A stretch of DNA of 64,000 nucleotides from BQJU01 sp964015035 (GCA_964015035.1 CAXHCA010000007.1:22520-86519); one strand, 5' to 3'. Counted from the stretch's first letter, positions 7,194 to 16,937 are shown. Numbers and translations are program-made. The notes: a model not told the origin generated them from the sequence alone.

Positions 7194-8384
7194 ATGTTTC
7201 AAAATGTAGAATCTGCTCTTCAGCAGGAACTAAAGGACATTCGTGACGCAGGCCTATATAAGGAAGAACGCGTTATCGTTAGCCCACAATCTGCAGAGAT
7301 CAAAACTAACAAGGGGCTGGAAGTCCTCAATTTTTGTGCAAATAATTACTTGGGTTTGTCTGCCCATCCCGAGGTGATTAAGGCCGCAAAAGAGGCCATT
7401 GATACTCACGGATTTGGACTGTCTTCCGTGCGTTTTATCTGTGGAACACAAGATATTCATAAAGAGCTTGAAGCCAAAACGGCGGAGTTTCTCGGTATGG
7501 AAGACGCCATTCTCTACGCGGCAGCTTTTGATGCTAATGGCGGCTTGTTTGAGCCATTACTGACGGCTGAAGATGCCATTATTTCTGATGAACTCAATCA
7601 CGCCTCCATTATCGATGGTATTCGCTTGTGTAAGGCTCAACGTTATCGTTACCTGCACAACAATATGGATGATCTGGAAGCGAAATTGAAGGAGGCCCAG
7701 GGTGCGCGACGACGGATGATCGCTACGGATGGCGTCTTTTCAATGGATGGCACTATTGCTCAATTGGGTAAGATTTGCGATTTGGCCGAAAAATATGATG
7801 CAATGGTGATGGTTGACGAATGTCATTCTACCGGATTTATGGGGAAGACCGGTCGGGGTACTCATGAATACCGCAATGTGATGGGCCGTATCGATATCAT
7901 TACCGGCACCTTTGGCAAAGCACTTGGTGGTGCTTCAGGGGGATTTACCGCTGCGAAAAAAGAAATAGTGGATGTGCTCCGTCAACGAAGCCGTCCTTAC
8001 CTCTTTTCAAATACGGTTGCGCCCTCAATCGTAGGGGCCTCCATTAAGGTGATCGATTTATTGTCTGCCAACACTTCCTTGCGTGATAAACTGGAAGAAA
8101 ATACCCGGTTTTTCCGAAAGGAAATGACTGCTGCAGGGTTTGACATCTTACCTGGTGAACATCCCATCGTGCCGGTGATGTTGTACGATGCCCCACTTTC
8201 GCAAAAGTTTGCCAATCGTCTACTAGAGGAGGGGATTTACGTGATCGGATTCTTTTTTCCTGTGGTGCCTAAAGGCAAAGCGAGGATACGAGTGCAAGTT
8301 TCGGCTGGTCATGAGCGAGCACATTTGGAAAAAGCGGTGGCTGCCTTCACAAAGGTTGGTAAAGAGTTAGGAGTTATTTCCTAG
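7194..8384 (+). CDS. kbl: Glycine C-acetyltransferase (2-amino-3-ketobutyrate CoA ligase)
   Basis: The 396-residue protein belongs to the alpha-oxoamine synthase family of PLP enzymes. Visible landmarks are NNYLGLSAHP (50-59), GFGLSSVRFICGT (73-85), the PLP-contacting DECHSTG (208-214) and the Schiff-base Lys242 in TGTFGKALGG. It cleaves 2-amino-3-ketobutyrate with CoA to glycine plus acetyl-CoA. Direct linkage to tdh, with the 22-base gap, distinguishes it from paralogues such as BioF or serine palmitoyltransferase. Confidence 0.93.
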   Translation: MFQNVESALQQELKDIRDAGLYKEERVIVSPQSAEIKTNKGLEVLNFCANNYLGLSAHPEVIKAAKEAIDTHGFGLSSVRFICGTQDIHKELEAKTAEFLGMEDAILYAAAFDANGGLFEPLLTAEDAIISDELNHASIIDGIRLCKAQRYRYLHNNMDDLEAKLKEAQGARRRMIATDGVFSMDGTIAQLGKICDLAEKYDAMVMVDECHSTGFMGKTGRGTHEYRNVMGRIDIITGTFGKALGGASGGFTAAKKEIVDVLRQRSRPYLFSNTVAPSIVGASIKVIDLLSANTSLRDKLEENTRFFRKEMTAAGFDILPGEHPIVPVMLYDAPLSQKFANRLLEEGIYVIGFFFPVVPKGKARIRVQVSAGHERAHLEKAVAAFTKVGKELGVIS

Positions 8385-8412
8385 GTGTTTCCTGTAAATG
8401 TCGCAAAAGAAG

Positions 8413-8449
8413 AGGCCCAATAACTTTGAATAGTGAAGTTATTGGGCCT
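8413..8449. terminator. Bidirectional terminator between kbl and the aminotransferase gene
   Basis: A perfect 14-base-pair stem (AGGCCCAATAACTT with AAGTTATTGGGCCT) with a 9-base loop lies between the convergent genes. T-rich sequence flanks it on the minus strand (CTTCTTTTG). Confidence 0.8.
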
Positions 8450-8473
8450 TCGTGTTGATGGAGCTGTATCGGC

Positions 8474-9682
8474 TTATTTCAACTTAGCCACGGCCGCTGC
8501 GATTCGCTTGATCGCTTCGCGCAATTCTGCTTCAGAAGCAGCGTAAGAAATTCGGAAGCAATCGTCGGCACCAAAGGCGGAACCAGTAACGACGGCCACG
8601 TGGGCATTAAACAGCAGAAATTCACAAAAATCGTCTGCCGTATGAATAGTTGTCTTACCGTCACTGGTGCCAAAATAATCACTAATATCCGGGAAAATGT
8701 AAAAGGCGCCCTGTGGGCGATTCACCTTAAAGCCGGGAATTTTACTGAGCAATTCAATAACCATATCCCGTCTTTTGAGAAATGCTTTTCGCATCTCGAA
8801 AGAGGGCGTCATATCCGAATTAAGCGCCAACTCCGCAGCTTTTTGACCAAAGGCCGTGGCGCCGGAAGTGAATTGCCCTTGAATTTTGCTGCAAGCCTCT
8901 GCAATTTCCTTCGGGGCTCCAATATATCCTAAGCGCCAACCAGTCATGGCAAATCCTTTTGAAAATCCATTCACGGTGATGGTGCGATCTTTTACATTGG
9001 GGAAAGCACCAATGCTGGCGTGGGCATCGGTAAAATTGATGTATTCATAAATTTCATCAGAAATGATGAAAATGTTATCGTGTTTGGCAACCACATCGGC
9101 TATGCCTTTTAATTCTTCTTTGGTATAAACGGAACCCGTTGGGTTACACGGAGAAGAGAACAATACAACCTTGGTGCGATCCGTAATGGCAGCCTCGACT
9201 TGTTCCGGACTTACCTTATAATCATCTTCGATACCCGCCTTTACCAAAACGGGAACACCACCGGCCAAAGCTACTATTTCTGAATAAGAAACCCAGTAGG
9301 GCGCTAAAATGATTACTTCATCCCCCTCGTTGAGCAAGGCCAATGCCACATTGGCAATCGACTGCTTGGCACCGTTAGAAACCACAATTTGATCCAAATT
9401 AAAATCAAGGTGATTATCTCGTTTAAATTTGGCTTGAATGGCTTTACGCAATTCCACCAAACCAGGAACTGGCGTATATTTGGTGAAGCCCTGGTCAAGA
9501 GCAGCTTTTGCAGCTTCTTTTATATGATCAGGCGTATCAAAATCTGGTTCGCCGAGACTTAAACTGATGACGTCATGACCCTGTGCTTTTAAATCACGAG
9601 CCATTTGAGACATTTTGATGGTTGCTGATTCCTCCATGCGCTGCACGCGATCGGAGAGTACGGATGCACTTACAACTGACAT
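8474..9682 (-). CDS. Class I PLP aminotransferase (aspartate aminotransferase-like)
   Basis: This 402-residue fold-type I aminotransferase carries SLGEPDFDTP (42-51), SSPCNPTG with Asn180, SDEIYE with Asp209, and the PLP lysine Lys242 in NGFSKGFAMTGWRLGY. A C-terminal FRISYA contains the arginine that binds the substrate carboxylate. The closest well-known group is the subgroup I-beta/gamma aspartate aminotransferases of Gram-positive and thermophilic bacteria (AspC/AspB-like). Aspartate is the most likely donor, but related enzymes act on other amino acids or on prephenate. It is monocistronic, with a good -7 box upstream. Confidence 0.88.
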   Translation of the reverse strand: MSVVSASVLSDRVQRMEESATIKMSQMARDLKAQGHDVISLSLGEPDFDTPDHIKEAAKAALDQGFTKYTPVPGLVELRKAIQAKFKRDNHLDFNLDQIVVSNGAKQSIANVALALLNEGDEVIILAPYWVSYSEIVALAGGVPVLVKAGIEDDYKVSPEQVEAAITDRTKVVLFSSPCNPTGSVYTKEELKGIADVVAKHDNIFIISDEIYEYINFTDAHASIGAFPNVKDRTITVNGFSKGFAMTGWRLGYIGAPKEIAEACSKIQGQFTSGATAFGQKAAELALNSDMTPSFEMRKAFLKRRDMVIELLSKIPGFKVNRPQGAFYIFPDISDYFGTSDGKTTIHTADDFCEFLLFNAHVAVVTGSAFGADDCFRISYAASEAELREAIKRIAAAVAKLK

Positions 9683-9723
9683 TTTAATGGATTTTATTCT
9701 GGAAAACTAAAAATATTCCACCG

Positions 9724-9731
9724 CAAAAGTA
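9724..9731 (-). promoter_or_regulatory. TAnnTTTG -7 box for the aminotransferase gene
   Basis: Read on the minus strand the box is TACTTTTG, 42 bases upstream of the aminotransferase start codon. Confidence 0.5.
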
Positions 9732-9904
9732 GCCTTTTTATCAACGATTAGAAGTTTTTTTTGATGAATTGATAAAAAAAGTACGTTCTTGTTGATGAAA
9801 CTTCTTTCTTTGGCCAATCCATTACCCTGCCCGGCCTTTTGTAGGGATCTTTGTCCTAATTGGTCATTTTTTTCTATCTTTCGCCCCCAAACGGCACACC
9901 TACG

Positions 9905-12124
9905 ATGAGTAAGAAAAGGAGCGCAAAAAAGTCAGTCAAATCAGTTAAGTCATCCAAGGTCGAAGCTTCGGCTTCTCCAGCAGTCGATTTTGGCCAAAAT
10001 GGCTGGAAAACCGTCGATGTTTCCGGAGAAGAACCCTACAAAAAAGCCTTTTGGGGTACGGCAGGGGTATTATTACTGCTGATGATCATTCTATCGATTG
10101 GGACAGGCATCAATGGAGATGACAGTTTCCAGGTAGATTATTCCGAAAAACTGGTTGATTTTTATACCACCATGGGACAGGATACTGCGGCTTTGTATAT
10201 CAAAGACGGTAATATGCACTATTATGGTGGCTTTTTCGAAGTGATTACAGGACTAGTGAATCACGGGCTGGGACTGGATGAATTTAATCCTACTTACCAC
10301 AAAATTCGGCACGTGTTTATCGCTTTTTTCGGCTTTTTAAGCATGTTTTTTATTGGATTGCTCATCCGGGAAATTGCAGGGTGGCGAGCGGCCTTGCTGG
10401 CACTATTACTCCTGTTTTTGTCGCCAAGGTTTTTGGGGCACTCTTTAATGAATCCCAAAGACATTCCATTTGCTGCCGGATTTAGTATGGCACTATATTT
10501 CTTGGTCTTGGTGTTGCGACAAATGCCCAAACCGCACTGGAAACCTTTGGTCGGATTGAGTGTAGGAGTGGGCATTGCCCTGGGGACTCGCGCCGGAGGC
10601 TTGTTGTTGGTGGCTTATCTTTTCCTTTTTGCCGGATTGGATTTTCTAAACCGAGTGGGCATTCAAGGTATTGGTACACATTTTAAAGTTGCTTTTCGTT
10701 ATCTCGGTTATTTGGTAGCCGTTAGTTTTGTAGGATATCTGATCGCTGTCCTGTTTTGGCCGGCGGCCTTGGTCGATCCCATTGATTTGCCATTGGAAGC
10801 ATTGGCCGAATTCTCAAAAATAGGTACTCGTATCCGACTCCTGTTTGAAGGCGACAATGTGATGTCTGATGCAACCCCCAGGTATTATGTCTTGAGTTGG
10901 ATTGGCTTGACCGCTCCGTTATTTACCTTGATTGGCCTGTTGGGCGGGTTGGTGTTGCTGCGTAAGATGTTGAAAGAATATGCACAAATCCCGGTTTTAT
11001 TGGTGTTTTTTGCGGCCATTTTTCCGATTTTTTATGTGATTATTAAAGACTCTAGTCTACACGATGGCTGGCGACACCTCACCTTTGTATATCCACCGAT
11101 GGTAGCAGCTGCAACCTTGTTTTGGGTGACGCTGGAAAAGCAATTTTCCCAAAAGCAAAATATCAAATATGCCATTTGGGGGATATTGGCCCTCTTGATA
11201 CTAGAGCCAGCTTCTTTTATTGCACGAAATCCGCATTATTCTTACGTCTATTTTAATCCGATTGCAGGAGGTGTGAGTGGCGCTTTTGGCGACTACGAAA
11301 CCGATTATTGGGGCATCAGCGTTAAGCAGGCCGTTGATTGGATGGAAGCGGAAAATATCATTGGCGATAATGTTCAGGACACTGTAGTGATCGCGACCAC
11401 TTTTTATTACAATGTGAGTCGCCAATTGGGAAAAGCGTACCGCGGTCGTGTAAAGATGAAATATGTACGGTTTAATGAACGCTATACCGAGGATTGGGAT
11501 TACGGCATTTTTCCATCGCGTTTCTTTCGAGGGCCTCATCTTAGGGCGGGCACTTGGCCCAATAGCAAAACGATAAAGGTGATCAAAGCGAATGGTGTTC
11601 CGCTACTCGCTATTGAAAAAGATGAGGATGGCTTTGCTTATGCCGGGGAAAAGGCTTCAAAGGAAGGCAATTGGCAGGCCGCCATCGATGCTTTTGCTAA
11701 AGAGGTAGCTGCCCATCCTGATAACGAACTGGCTTGGCTGGGAGCAGCAAAAGCCTATTTAAATGGAGGCGATTTTGATCAAGCCATCACCTCCTCCGAG
11801 CAAGCCCTAAAAGTGGCGCCTGACAATGAAACGGCCTATTTTTATCTAGGTGTAGCCCAAATCAACAAACGGGATGTCAATGGGGCCATGCTTTCCTTTG
11901 GAAAACTACTGGAAATCAACCCGGATAACTCTGGCGCTTATTATTATCTGGCGCTGATTCACGAACAAAGAGGAGAGGATGCACAGGCACTGCACAACGC
12001 ATTGACGGCCATCAAAAAAAATCAACGATTTAAAAATGCTTATATTTTGGTGGCTAGACTTTATGAAAAACAAGGCGATAGCCAAAATGCTGCGGCCTAT
12101 CAAAATGCTGCCGCAAAATTGTAA
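9905..12124 (+). CDS. GT-C (family 39-like) membrane glycosyltransferase with C-terminal TPR repeats
   Basis: The product has 739 residues from the ATG at 9905; an upstream in-frame TTG at 9860 would lie within the likely promoter (TATCTTTC near 9883), so I reject it. After a lysine-rich cytoplasmic tail and the first membrane helix, an extracytoplasmic loop carries GDDSFQVDY, where GT-C enzymes place their catalytic acid. About ten further helices follow to residue ~450, with a SPRFLGHSLMNPKDIP loop. The last ~150 residues are about four TPR repeats. Related proteins are annotated as glycosyltransferase family 39; donor and acceptor are unknown. The methyltransferase gene begins 6 bases after the stop. 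Confidence 0.65.
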   Translation: MSKKRSAKKSVKSVKSSKVEASASPAVDFGQNGWKTVDVSGEEPYKKAFWGTAGVLLLLMIILSIGTGINGDDSFQVDYSEKLVDFYTTMGQDTAALYIKDGNMHYYGGFFEVITGLVNHGLGLDEFNPTYHKIRHVFIAFFGFLSMFFIGLLIREIAGWRAALLALLLLFLSPRFLGHSLMNPKDIPFAAGFSMALYFLVLVLRQMPKPHWKPLVGLSVGVGIALGTRAGGLLLVAYLFLFAGLDFLNRVGIQGIGTHFKVAFRYLGYLVAVSFVGYLIAVLFWPAALVDPIDLPLEALAEFSKIGTRIRLLFEGDNVMSDATPRYYVLSWIGLTAPLFTLIGLLGGLVLLRKMLKEYAQIPVLLVFFAAIFPIFYVIIKDSSLHDGWRHLTFVYPPMVAAATLFWVTLEKQFSQKQNIKYAIWGILALLILEPASFIARNPHYSYVYFNPIAGGVSGAFGDYETDYWGISVKQAVDWMEAENIIGDNVQDTVVIATTFYYNVSRQLGKAYRGRVKMKYVRFNERYTEDWDYGIFPSRFFRGPHLRAGTWPNSKTIKVIKANGVPLLAIEKDEDGFAYAGEKASKEGNWQAAIDAFAKEVAAHPDNELAWLGAAKAYLNGGDFDQAITSSEQALKVAPDNETAYFYLGVAQINKRDVNGAMLSFGKLLEINPDNSGAYYYLALIHEQRGEDAQALHNALTAIKKNQRFKNAYILVARLYEKQGDSQNAAAYQNAAAKL

Positions 12125-12130
12125 TCCAAT

Positions 12131-12931
12131 ATGAATTATAAATTATTGATTCCCACCTACCGGAATCGTTTCCGTTTTATTCGGGATAGTTTGACCGGTT
12201 TTCAGGAAAAAGGGAAATTGAAAAATGTGTTGAACCTGGGTACTGGTGAAGGGGACTATGATGCGATGATTGCAGAGCACTGTGGACAACTAGTTTCTTG
12301 CGACATTAACGAGGGAGATATTGCCTTTGCCCGGGACCTCAATCAAGAGGTGAAAAATCTGGAATATCGGGTGGAAAACGCCCTTGATCTCAGTTTTCCG
12401 GATAATCACTTTGACCTCATTATCTCGGTTGATGTCATCGAACACGTGGGGCATCCGGAGAAAATGATGGACGAGATTGCCCGGGTATTGAAACCGGGAG
12501 GCGTCTTGATGATTACCTTTCCTTCGTTGAAATTTCCATTTACCTATGATCCGATCAATCGATTCCTGAGTTACTTTTCCAAAAAGAAAATATCTCAGGG
12601 AGCCTATGCCTTTGGTCACGAGTACCTGATTGATCCCGATAAATTTAGGGAGTGGAGCAAGGAGCGCGGGTTTGATGTGGTTCGAGAGCGGAATTTGAGT
12701 GGTTACCTGATCGCTTTGCTGGAAATGTATTGGACAGGATTGGTGCAGAAGTTATTTAAGGCCAATTCAGACAACCTTCCAGGCCAGGAAGATAAGAAGG
12801 TAAGCCTTCGACCGTCGAAAAAGGAACCCCTGCTAACCTCAGTGACGGACGGTATTATCAATGTGGACAATACCCTTTTTAGTAGAACAAAACATTCGGT
12901 CGGTAAAGGGTTTATTATACAAAAGCATTAA
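12131..12931 (+). CDS. Class I SAM-dependent methyltransferase
   Basis: This 266-residue protein has motif I LNLGTGEGDYD (about 35-45), acidic motif II SCDINEGD, and post-motifs DLIISVDVIEHV and RVLKPGGVLMITFPS, characteristic of Methyltransf_11-type enzymes. Its substrate is unknown. It lies between a membrane glycosyltransferase (6-base gap) and the acyl-CoA carboxylase beta gene (5-base gap), so all three are probably one transcript. The glycosyltransferase pairing would fit modification of a cell-surface lipid or glycan, but this is inference only. Confidence 0.8.
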   Translation: MNYKLLIPTYRNRFRFIRDSLTGFQEKGKLKNVLNLGTGEGDYDAMIAEHCGQLVSCDINEGDIAFARDLNQEVKNLEYRVENALDLSFPDNHFDLIISVDVIEHVGHPEKMMDEIARVLKPGGVLMITFPSLKFPFTYDPINRFLSYFSKKKISQGAYAFGHEYLIDPDKFREWSKERGFDVVRERNLSGYLIALLEMYWTGLVQKLFKANSDNLPGQEDKKVSLRPSKKEPLLTSVTDGIINVDNTLFSRTKHSVGKGFIIQKH

Positions 12932-12936
12932 CCAAC

Positions 12937-14478
12937 ATGAAGGAAAAGCTCAAACTACTCGGAGACAAGGAAGCGGAGGCGCATTTAGGGGGTGGTCAGG
13001 ATCGCATCGACAAACAGCACCAAAAGGGAAAGCTAACCGCAAGAGAACGGATTCACTTTTTGCTGGACGAGGGGTCTTTTGAAGAAATTGGCATGTTGGT
13101 GACCCATCGCACTACGGATTTTGGAATGGACAAACAAATCTTCCTGGGAGATGGGGTGATTACAGGTTACGGTACCATTGATGACAGACTTGTCTATGTT
13201 TTTGCCCAGGATTTTACGGTTTTTGGAGGATCGCTATCAGAAACACATGCCGAAAAGATTTGTAAGATAATGGACTTGGCCATGAAAAATGGTGCGCCGG
13301 TCATTGGATTGAATGATTCGGGAGGAGCCAGAATTCAGGAAGGCGTCCGGTCTTTGGGGGGGTATGCCGATATCTTTTACCGCAATGTAATGGCTTCCGG
13401 TGTGGTACCACAAATTTCGGCTATCATGGGCCCCTGTGCGGGTGGAGCCGTGTATTCTCCGGCTATGACGGATTTTACCATTATGGTGGAAAACAGCTCC
13501 TACATGTTTGTCACGGGACCAAATGTGGTCAAAACCGTGACGAATGAAACGGTTTCTGCGGAGGAACTGGGGGGGGCGAATACCCACGCGACGAAATCCG
13601 GGGTGACCCATTTGACGGCAACCAACGATATGGATTGCATCCTAAAACTCAAACAATTATTGAGTTACCTGCCCCAGAATTGTGAGGATAAACCTGCTAA
13701 ATTGCCTTTTACTCCAGCTGATGAGAATCGCCCTCAACTTCGGGATATTGTCCCGGCCAATGCCAATCAGCCGTACGACATGCGGGAGGTGATCAATGGT
13801 ATTGTTGATCAAAATACTTTCTTTGAAATTCACCAATCTTATGCCGAAAATATCGTGGTCGGTTTTGCTCGATTGGGAGGCCGAAGTATCGGTATTGTTG
13901 GCAATCAGCCTTTTAGCCTGGCTGGTGTACTCGACGTAGAAAGTTCTCGAAAAGGGGCTCGGTTTGTCCGCTTTTGCGACAGCTTTAATATTCCGCTGCT
14001 GGTACTGGTGGATGTACCTGGATTTTTGCCTGGTACCGACCAGGAATGGAACGGGATTATTGTCAATGGTGCAAAATTACTGTATGCTTTTAGTGAGGCT
14101 ACTGTGCCACGGATCACCTTGATTACACGCAAGGCCTATGGAGGTGCTTACGACGTGATGAACTCCAAACATATCGGCGCAGATGTCAATTACGCCTGGC
14201 CTTCTGCCGAAATTGCGGTCATGGGAGCAAAGGGGGCTTCCGAAATTATTTTCCGTAAGGAAATTAAAGCCTCGGATGATCCTGAAGCTATGTTGGCACA
14301 AAAAGAGCAGGAGTATAAAGAGAAGTTTGCGCATCCTTATCGAGCTGCTGCTCGTGGTTTCATTGATGAGGTCATTGATCCAATTGAATCTCGTTCTAAA
14401 TTGATCAAGGCTTTCTCCATGTTGGAAAACAAAGTGGCGACATTACCTCGCAAAAAACATGGCAATATCCCATTATAA
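12937..14478 (+). CDS. pccB: Acyl-CoA carboxylase, carboxyltransferase beta subunit (propionyl-CoA type)
   Basis: The 513-residue protein covers both crotonase-like halves of a carboxyltransferase. Visible motifs are KLTARERIHFLLDEGSFEE near the start, GGARIQEGV and GPCAGGAVYSP in the N-lobe, and PGFLPGTDQE, GAKLLYAF and AYGGAYDVM in the C-lobe. It transfers the carboxyl group from carboxybiotin to propionyl-CoA or a related acyl-CoA. A biotin carboxylase gene lies 20 kb away at 34973. No biotin carrier gene is seen in the window. Substrate choice between acetyl- and propionyl-CoA cannot be settled by eye. Confidence 0.9.
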   Translation: MKEKLKLLGDKEAEAHLGGGQDRIDKQHQKGKLTARERIHFLLDEGSFEEIGMLVTHRTTDFGMDKQIFLGDGVITGYGTIDDRLVYVFAQDFTVFGGSLSETHAEKICKIMDLAMKNGAPVIGLNDSGGARIQEGVRSLGGYADIFYRNVMASGVVPQISAIMGPCAGGAVYSPAMTDFTIMVENSSYMFVTGPNVVKTVTNETVSAEELGGANTHATKSGVTHLTATNDMDCILKLKQLLSYLPQNCEDKPAKLPFTPADENRPQLRDIVPANANQPYDMREVINGIVDQNTFFEIHQSYAENIVVGFARLGGRSIGIVGNQPFSLAGVLDVESSRKGARFVRFCDSFNIPLLVLVDVPGFLPGTDQEWNGIIVNGAKLLYAFSEATVPRITLITRKAYGGAYDVMNSKHIGADVNYAWPSAEIAVMGAKGASEIIFRKEIKASDDPEAMLAQKEQEYKEKFAHPYRAAARGFIDEVIDPIESRSKLIKAFSMLENKVATLPRKKHGNIPL

Positions 14479-14480
14479 AT

Positions 14481-14510
14481 GACCGCTCCGTAAATGCGCG
14501 GTCCTTTTTA
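14481..14510 (+). terminator. Terminator after pccB
   Basis: A GACCGC...GCGGTC stem is followed by CCTTTTT shortly after the pccB stop codon. Confidence 0.65.
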
Positions 14511-14580
14511 CGTATTTTTTTTGTTTTCGCAAAAGAAAGCGCCCGGCTATTTCGTTGATTGAGGAAAAGCAACATCAATT

Positions 14581-15393
14581 ATGAAATTCCCCTCCCTATC
14601 CCTAGTATTATTTTTGTTTGGTTTGGTATCGGCCACGGCCCAGGATTCACTTTACTTAAAATCCTCCACCAGCGTGCAGCAGATTGGTATTGACGATGCG
14701 GCAATGATAGATCGCATGATGTATACCGTGCCCGGTATAGGTAAAGATCCTCGCGATTTCTTGCAACGCCAGAGTGTAAAGCCTTACATGATGCCAGTGC
14801 GTAAAGTGGGCTTTCGTGGTAAGGATTTGAGTTACGCCATTGCCATGTGCCTCGAGTTTTACGTGAATCTCGACAAAAATTTTAAGGTCAATTTAAGCCC
14901 GGATTATATTTCCCTTAATTTAGAAGGTAGTGGCAAAAAAATCAATTTGCACGAGTCCTTTTCCTTTTTAGTAAAGGAAGGTACGGTCAGTGCCGCCATT
15001 ATGCCCTACGATGCCAATGCCATCACAGGTGCAGTTTACGCCACCCAAAAATTTCAAATTAACAACTATCTACACATTTTTAGAGAATTGACGAAAGACC
15101 GAGAAAAAGTCTTTGAAACCCGTAAGGCACTCATGCGTGGAAATCCGGTCATTATTGAATTGCAGACCAATAGTTCCATCAAATCATTACAATCAAACAT
15201 CTTGAAAGCGCAGGGCGGTAGTGAAACGGTGCCTTTATTGGTCATTGGTTTTGATGAAAATGCCGAATCCTTTGAAGTGATGAGTTGTTGGGGCCGCAAT
15301 TGGGGGGATGGCGGTTATGCCTGGATTAAATATAGCGATTTTTCCAAGGCGGCTCTGAATGGCTATGTGATGGTCCCCCAAGAGCGCTATTAA
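14581..15393 (+). CDS. Secreted papain-like (C1 fold) protein lacking the catalytic triad
   Basis: The product has 270 residues with a signal peptide (cleavage near ATAQ-DS, residue 21). The body follows the papain layout in order: SYAIAMCLE where papains have CWAFA, then LSPDYISLNL, GNPVIIEL, VPLLVIGFDEN (papain HAVLIVGYDD) and SCWGRNWGDGGYAWI (papain NSWGxxWGExGY). In this reading the Cys, His and Asn of the triad are replaced by Ser84, Val217 and Ser235. It would then be an inactive paralogue, perhaps a peptide-binding or scaffolding periplasmic protein. The motif alignment is by eye. No functional link to its neighbours is apparent. Confidence 0.6.
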   Translation: MKFPSLSLVLFLFGLVSATAQDSLYLKSSTSVQQIGIDDAAMIDRMMYTVPGIGKDPRDFLQRQSVKPYMMPVRKVGFRGKDLSYAIAMCLEFYVNLDKNFKVNLSPDYISLNLEGSGKKINLHESFSFLVKEGTVSAAIMPYDANAITGAVYATQKFQINNYLHIFRELTKDREKVFETRKALMRGNPVIIELQTNSSIKSLQSNILKAQGGSETVPLLVIGFDENAESFEVMSCWGRNWGDGGYAWIKYSDFSKAALNGYVMVPQERY

Positions 15394-15429
15394 AGCCAAC
15401 TTTATCTGTTTTTTTGAGTTAATAAATAC

Positions 15430-16398
15430 ATGAAAGCACTAGTCTTAAAAGAGAAAGACCAACCTCTGGTTTATGGTCCGTGGCCAAATCCTGAACCTGC
15501 TGAAGGTGACACACTGGTGGAAATCAAGGCAGCAGCCATGAACCACCGAGATGTTTATATTACCCAAGGCCTTTATCCGGGCATTGATTATCCCATCATT
15601 TTGGGTTCCGATGGGGTAGGCCTTTCAGAAGGTAAAGAAGTCATTATCAATCCCGGAATAGGGTGGGGAAATAATGTACAATTTCCTGCCAAGTCATTCA
15701 GTATTCTCGGGTTACCGCGCAATGGTACTTTTGCAGAAGCTTGCGCTGTACCGAGGGAGCAACTGTTTCTTAAGCCAAAGCACCTCAATTGGGAAGAAGC
15801 GGCTGCGTTGCCGTTAGGTGGATTGACTGCTTATCGTGCCTTGTTTACCAAAGGGCAAATTGAATCTGGCCATAAAGTGCTGATCACCGGTATTGGAGGA
15901 GGCGTGGCGCTCTTTGCTTTCCAGTTTGCCATAGCGGCTGGTGCGGAAGTTTATGTGACCTCCGGTTCGGATAATAAAATATTGGAAGCCAAAAGATTGG
16001 GCGCAGCCGGTGGTGCCAATTACCGGGAAGAAAACTGGCATAAAAAACTGACCGGTATGGCGGGTGGTTTTGATTTAATTGTAGATAGTGCCGGTGGCAA
16101 CGGGTTTGCTTTGTTGGTGAAATGCTGTAACCCCGGAGCCAGTATTGTTACTTATGGTGGCACCCGTGGTGTAGTCAACGGATTGAGCCCGCAGATTATC
16201 TTTTGGAAACAGCTGAATATACTGGGGACCTCAATGGGGTCAGCAGAGGAGTTTGGCAAGATGTTGGACTTTGTAAGTCAACATCGAATTAAGCCCATCA
16301 TTGATTCTATATATACCCTGGCAGAAGGGAGTGATGCTTTTGAACGCATGTCGAAAGGGCTGCAATTTGGTAAGATAGTTTTTAAAATTGAGGGATGA
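15430..16398 (+). CDS. Zinc-type medium-chain dehydrogenase (quinone oxidoreductase-like)
   Basis: This 322-residue protein has the GroES-like N-terminal domain (NHRDVYITQGLYP, residues 38-50; GSDGVG) and a Rossmann domain with ITGIGGGVALFA. The structural-zinc cysteine cluster of alcohol dehydrogenases is absent, as in NADPH:quinone oxidoreductase-like enzymes. The substrate is unknown. It overlaps the phosphoesterase gene by 4 bases (ATGA), implying translational coupling. Confidence 0.8.
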   Translation: MKALVLKEKDQPLVYGPWPNPEPAEGDTLVEIKAAAMNHRDVYITQGLYPGIDYPIILGSDGVGLSEGKEVIINPGIGWGNNVQFPAKSFSILGLPRNGTFAEACAVPREQLFLKPKHLNWEEAAALPLGGLTAYRALFTKGQIESGHKVLITGIGGGVALFAFQFAIAAGAEVYVTSGSDNKILEAKRLGAAGGANYREENWHKKLTGMAGGFDLIVDSAGGNGFALLVKCCNPGASIVTYGGTRGVVNGLSPQIIFWKQLNILGTSMGSAEEFGKMLDFVSQHRIKPIIDSIYTLAEGSDAFERMSKGLQFGKIVFKIEG

Positions 16399-16898
16399 TC
16401 AGAATTGGTTTGCTGTCTGATACACACAGTTTCTTAGATGAAACCATTTTTTCCTATTTTGAAGCATGTGATGAAGTGTGGCACGCCGGTGATATCGGCG
16501 ATGTGTCAGTAGCGGATCGCCTGGAGGAGTTTAAACCCTTTCGTGCCGTATACGGCAATATTGATGACCAGAAAGTACGAATCCGCTATCCGGAGGACCT
16601 AAGGTTTGAATGTGAAGGCCTACCGGTGTGGATGACCCACATTGGTGGTTATCCCGGCCGCTATAGTCAGCGTGTTCGTCAACAGTTACAGGTCAACGCT
16701 CCCGGCTTGTTTATTTGTGGCCATTCCCATATTTTAAAAGTGATACCAGATAAGCGTTTTAATTTGTTACATATCAATCCCGGGGCCTGTGGTCACCACG
16801 GCTTTCATCTAATGAGAACTGTCGTGCGGTTCTCCATTGATCAAGGTCAGGTAAAAGACCTCGAAGTGGTGGAGTTAGGAAGACGAGGGCGAAGCTAA
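16395..16898 (+). CDS. YfcE/MJ0936-type metallophosphoesterase
   Basis: The 167-residue protein has all five metal-binding blocks of the calcineurin-like phosphoesterase fold: LLSDTHS, HAGDIGD, YGNIDD, THIGGYPG and CGHSHI, followed by INPGACGHHG. The size matches the YfcE/MJ0936 family of cytoplasmic phosphodiesterases with a di-metal centre. The physiological substrate is unknown for most members. It is coupled to the preceding oxidoreductase by a 4-base overlap. Confidence 0.88.
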   Translation: MIRIGLLSDTHSFLDETIFSYFEACDEVWHAGDIGDVSVADRLEEFKPFRAVYGNIDDQKVRIRYPEDLRFECEGLPVWMTHIGGYPGRYSQRVRQQLQVNAPGLFICGHSHILKVIPDKRFNLLHINPGACGHHGFHLMRTVVRFSIDQGQVKDLEVVELGRRGRS

Positions 16899-16937
16899 GT
16901 CCATGTTTGGACATGCTCTAAATTGGAAGCTCAACCG

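Noticed and set aside
16899..16925. Possible further copy of the dispersed repeat (contains ATGTTTGGACATG)
   Set aside because: It shares only a short GTTTGG string with the repeat and is a simple local palindrome without the core.
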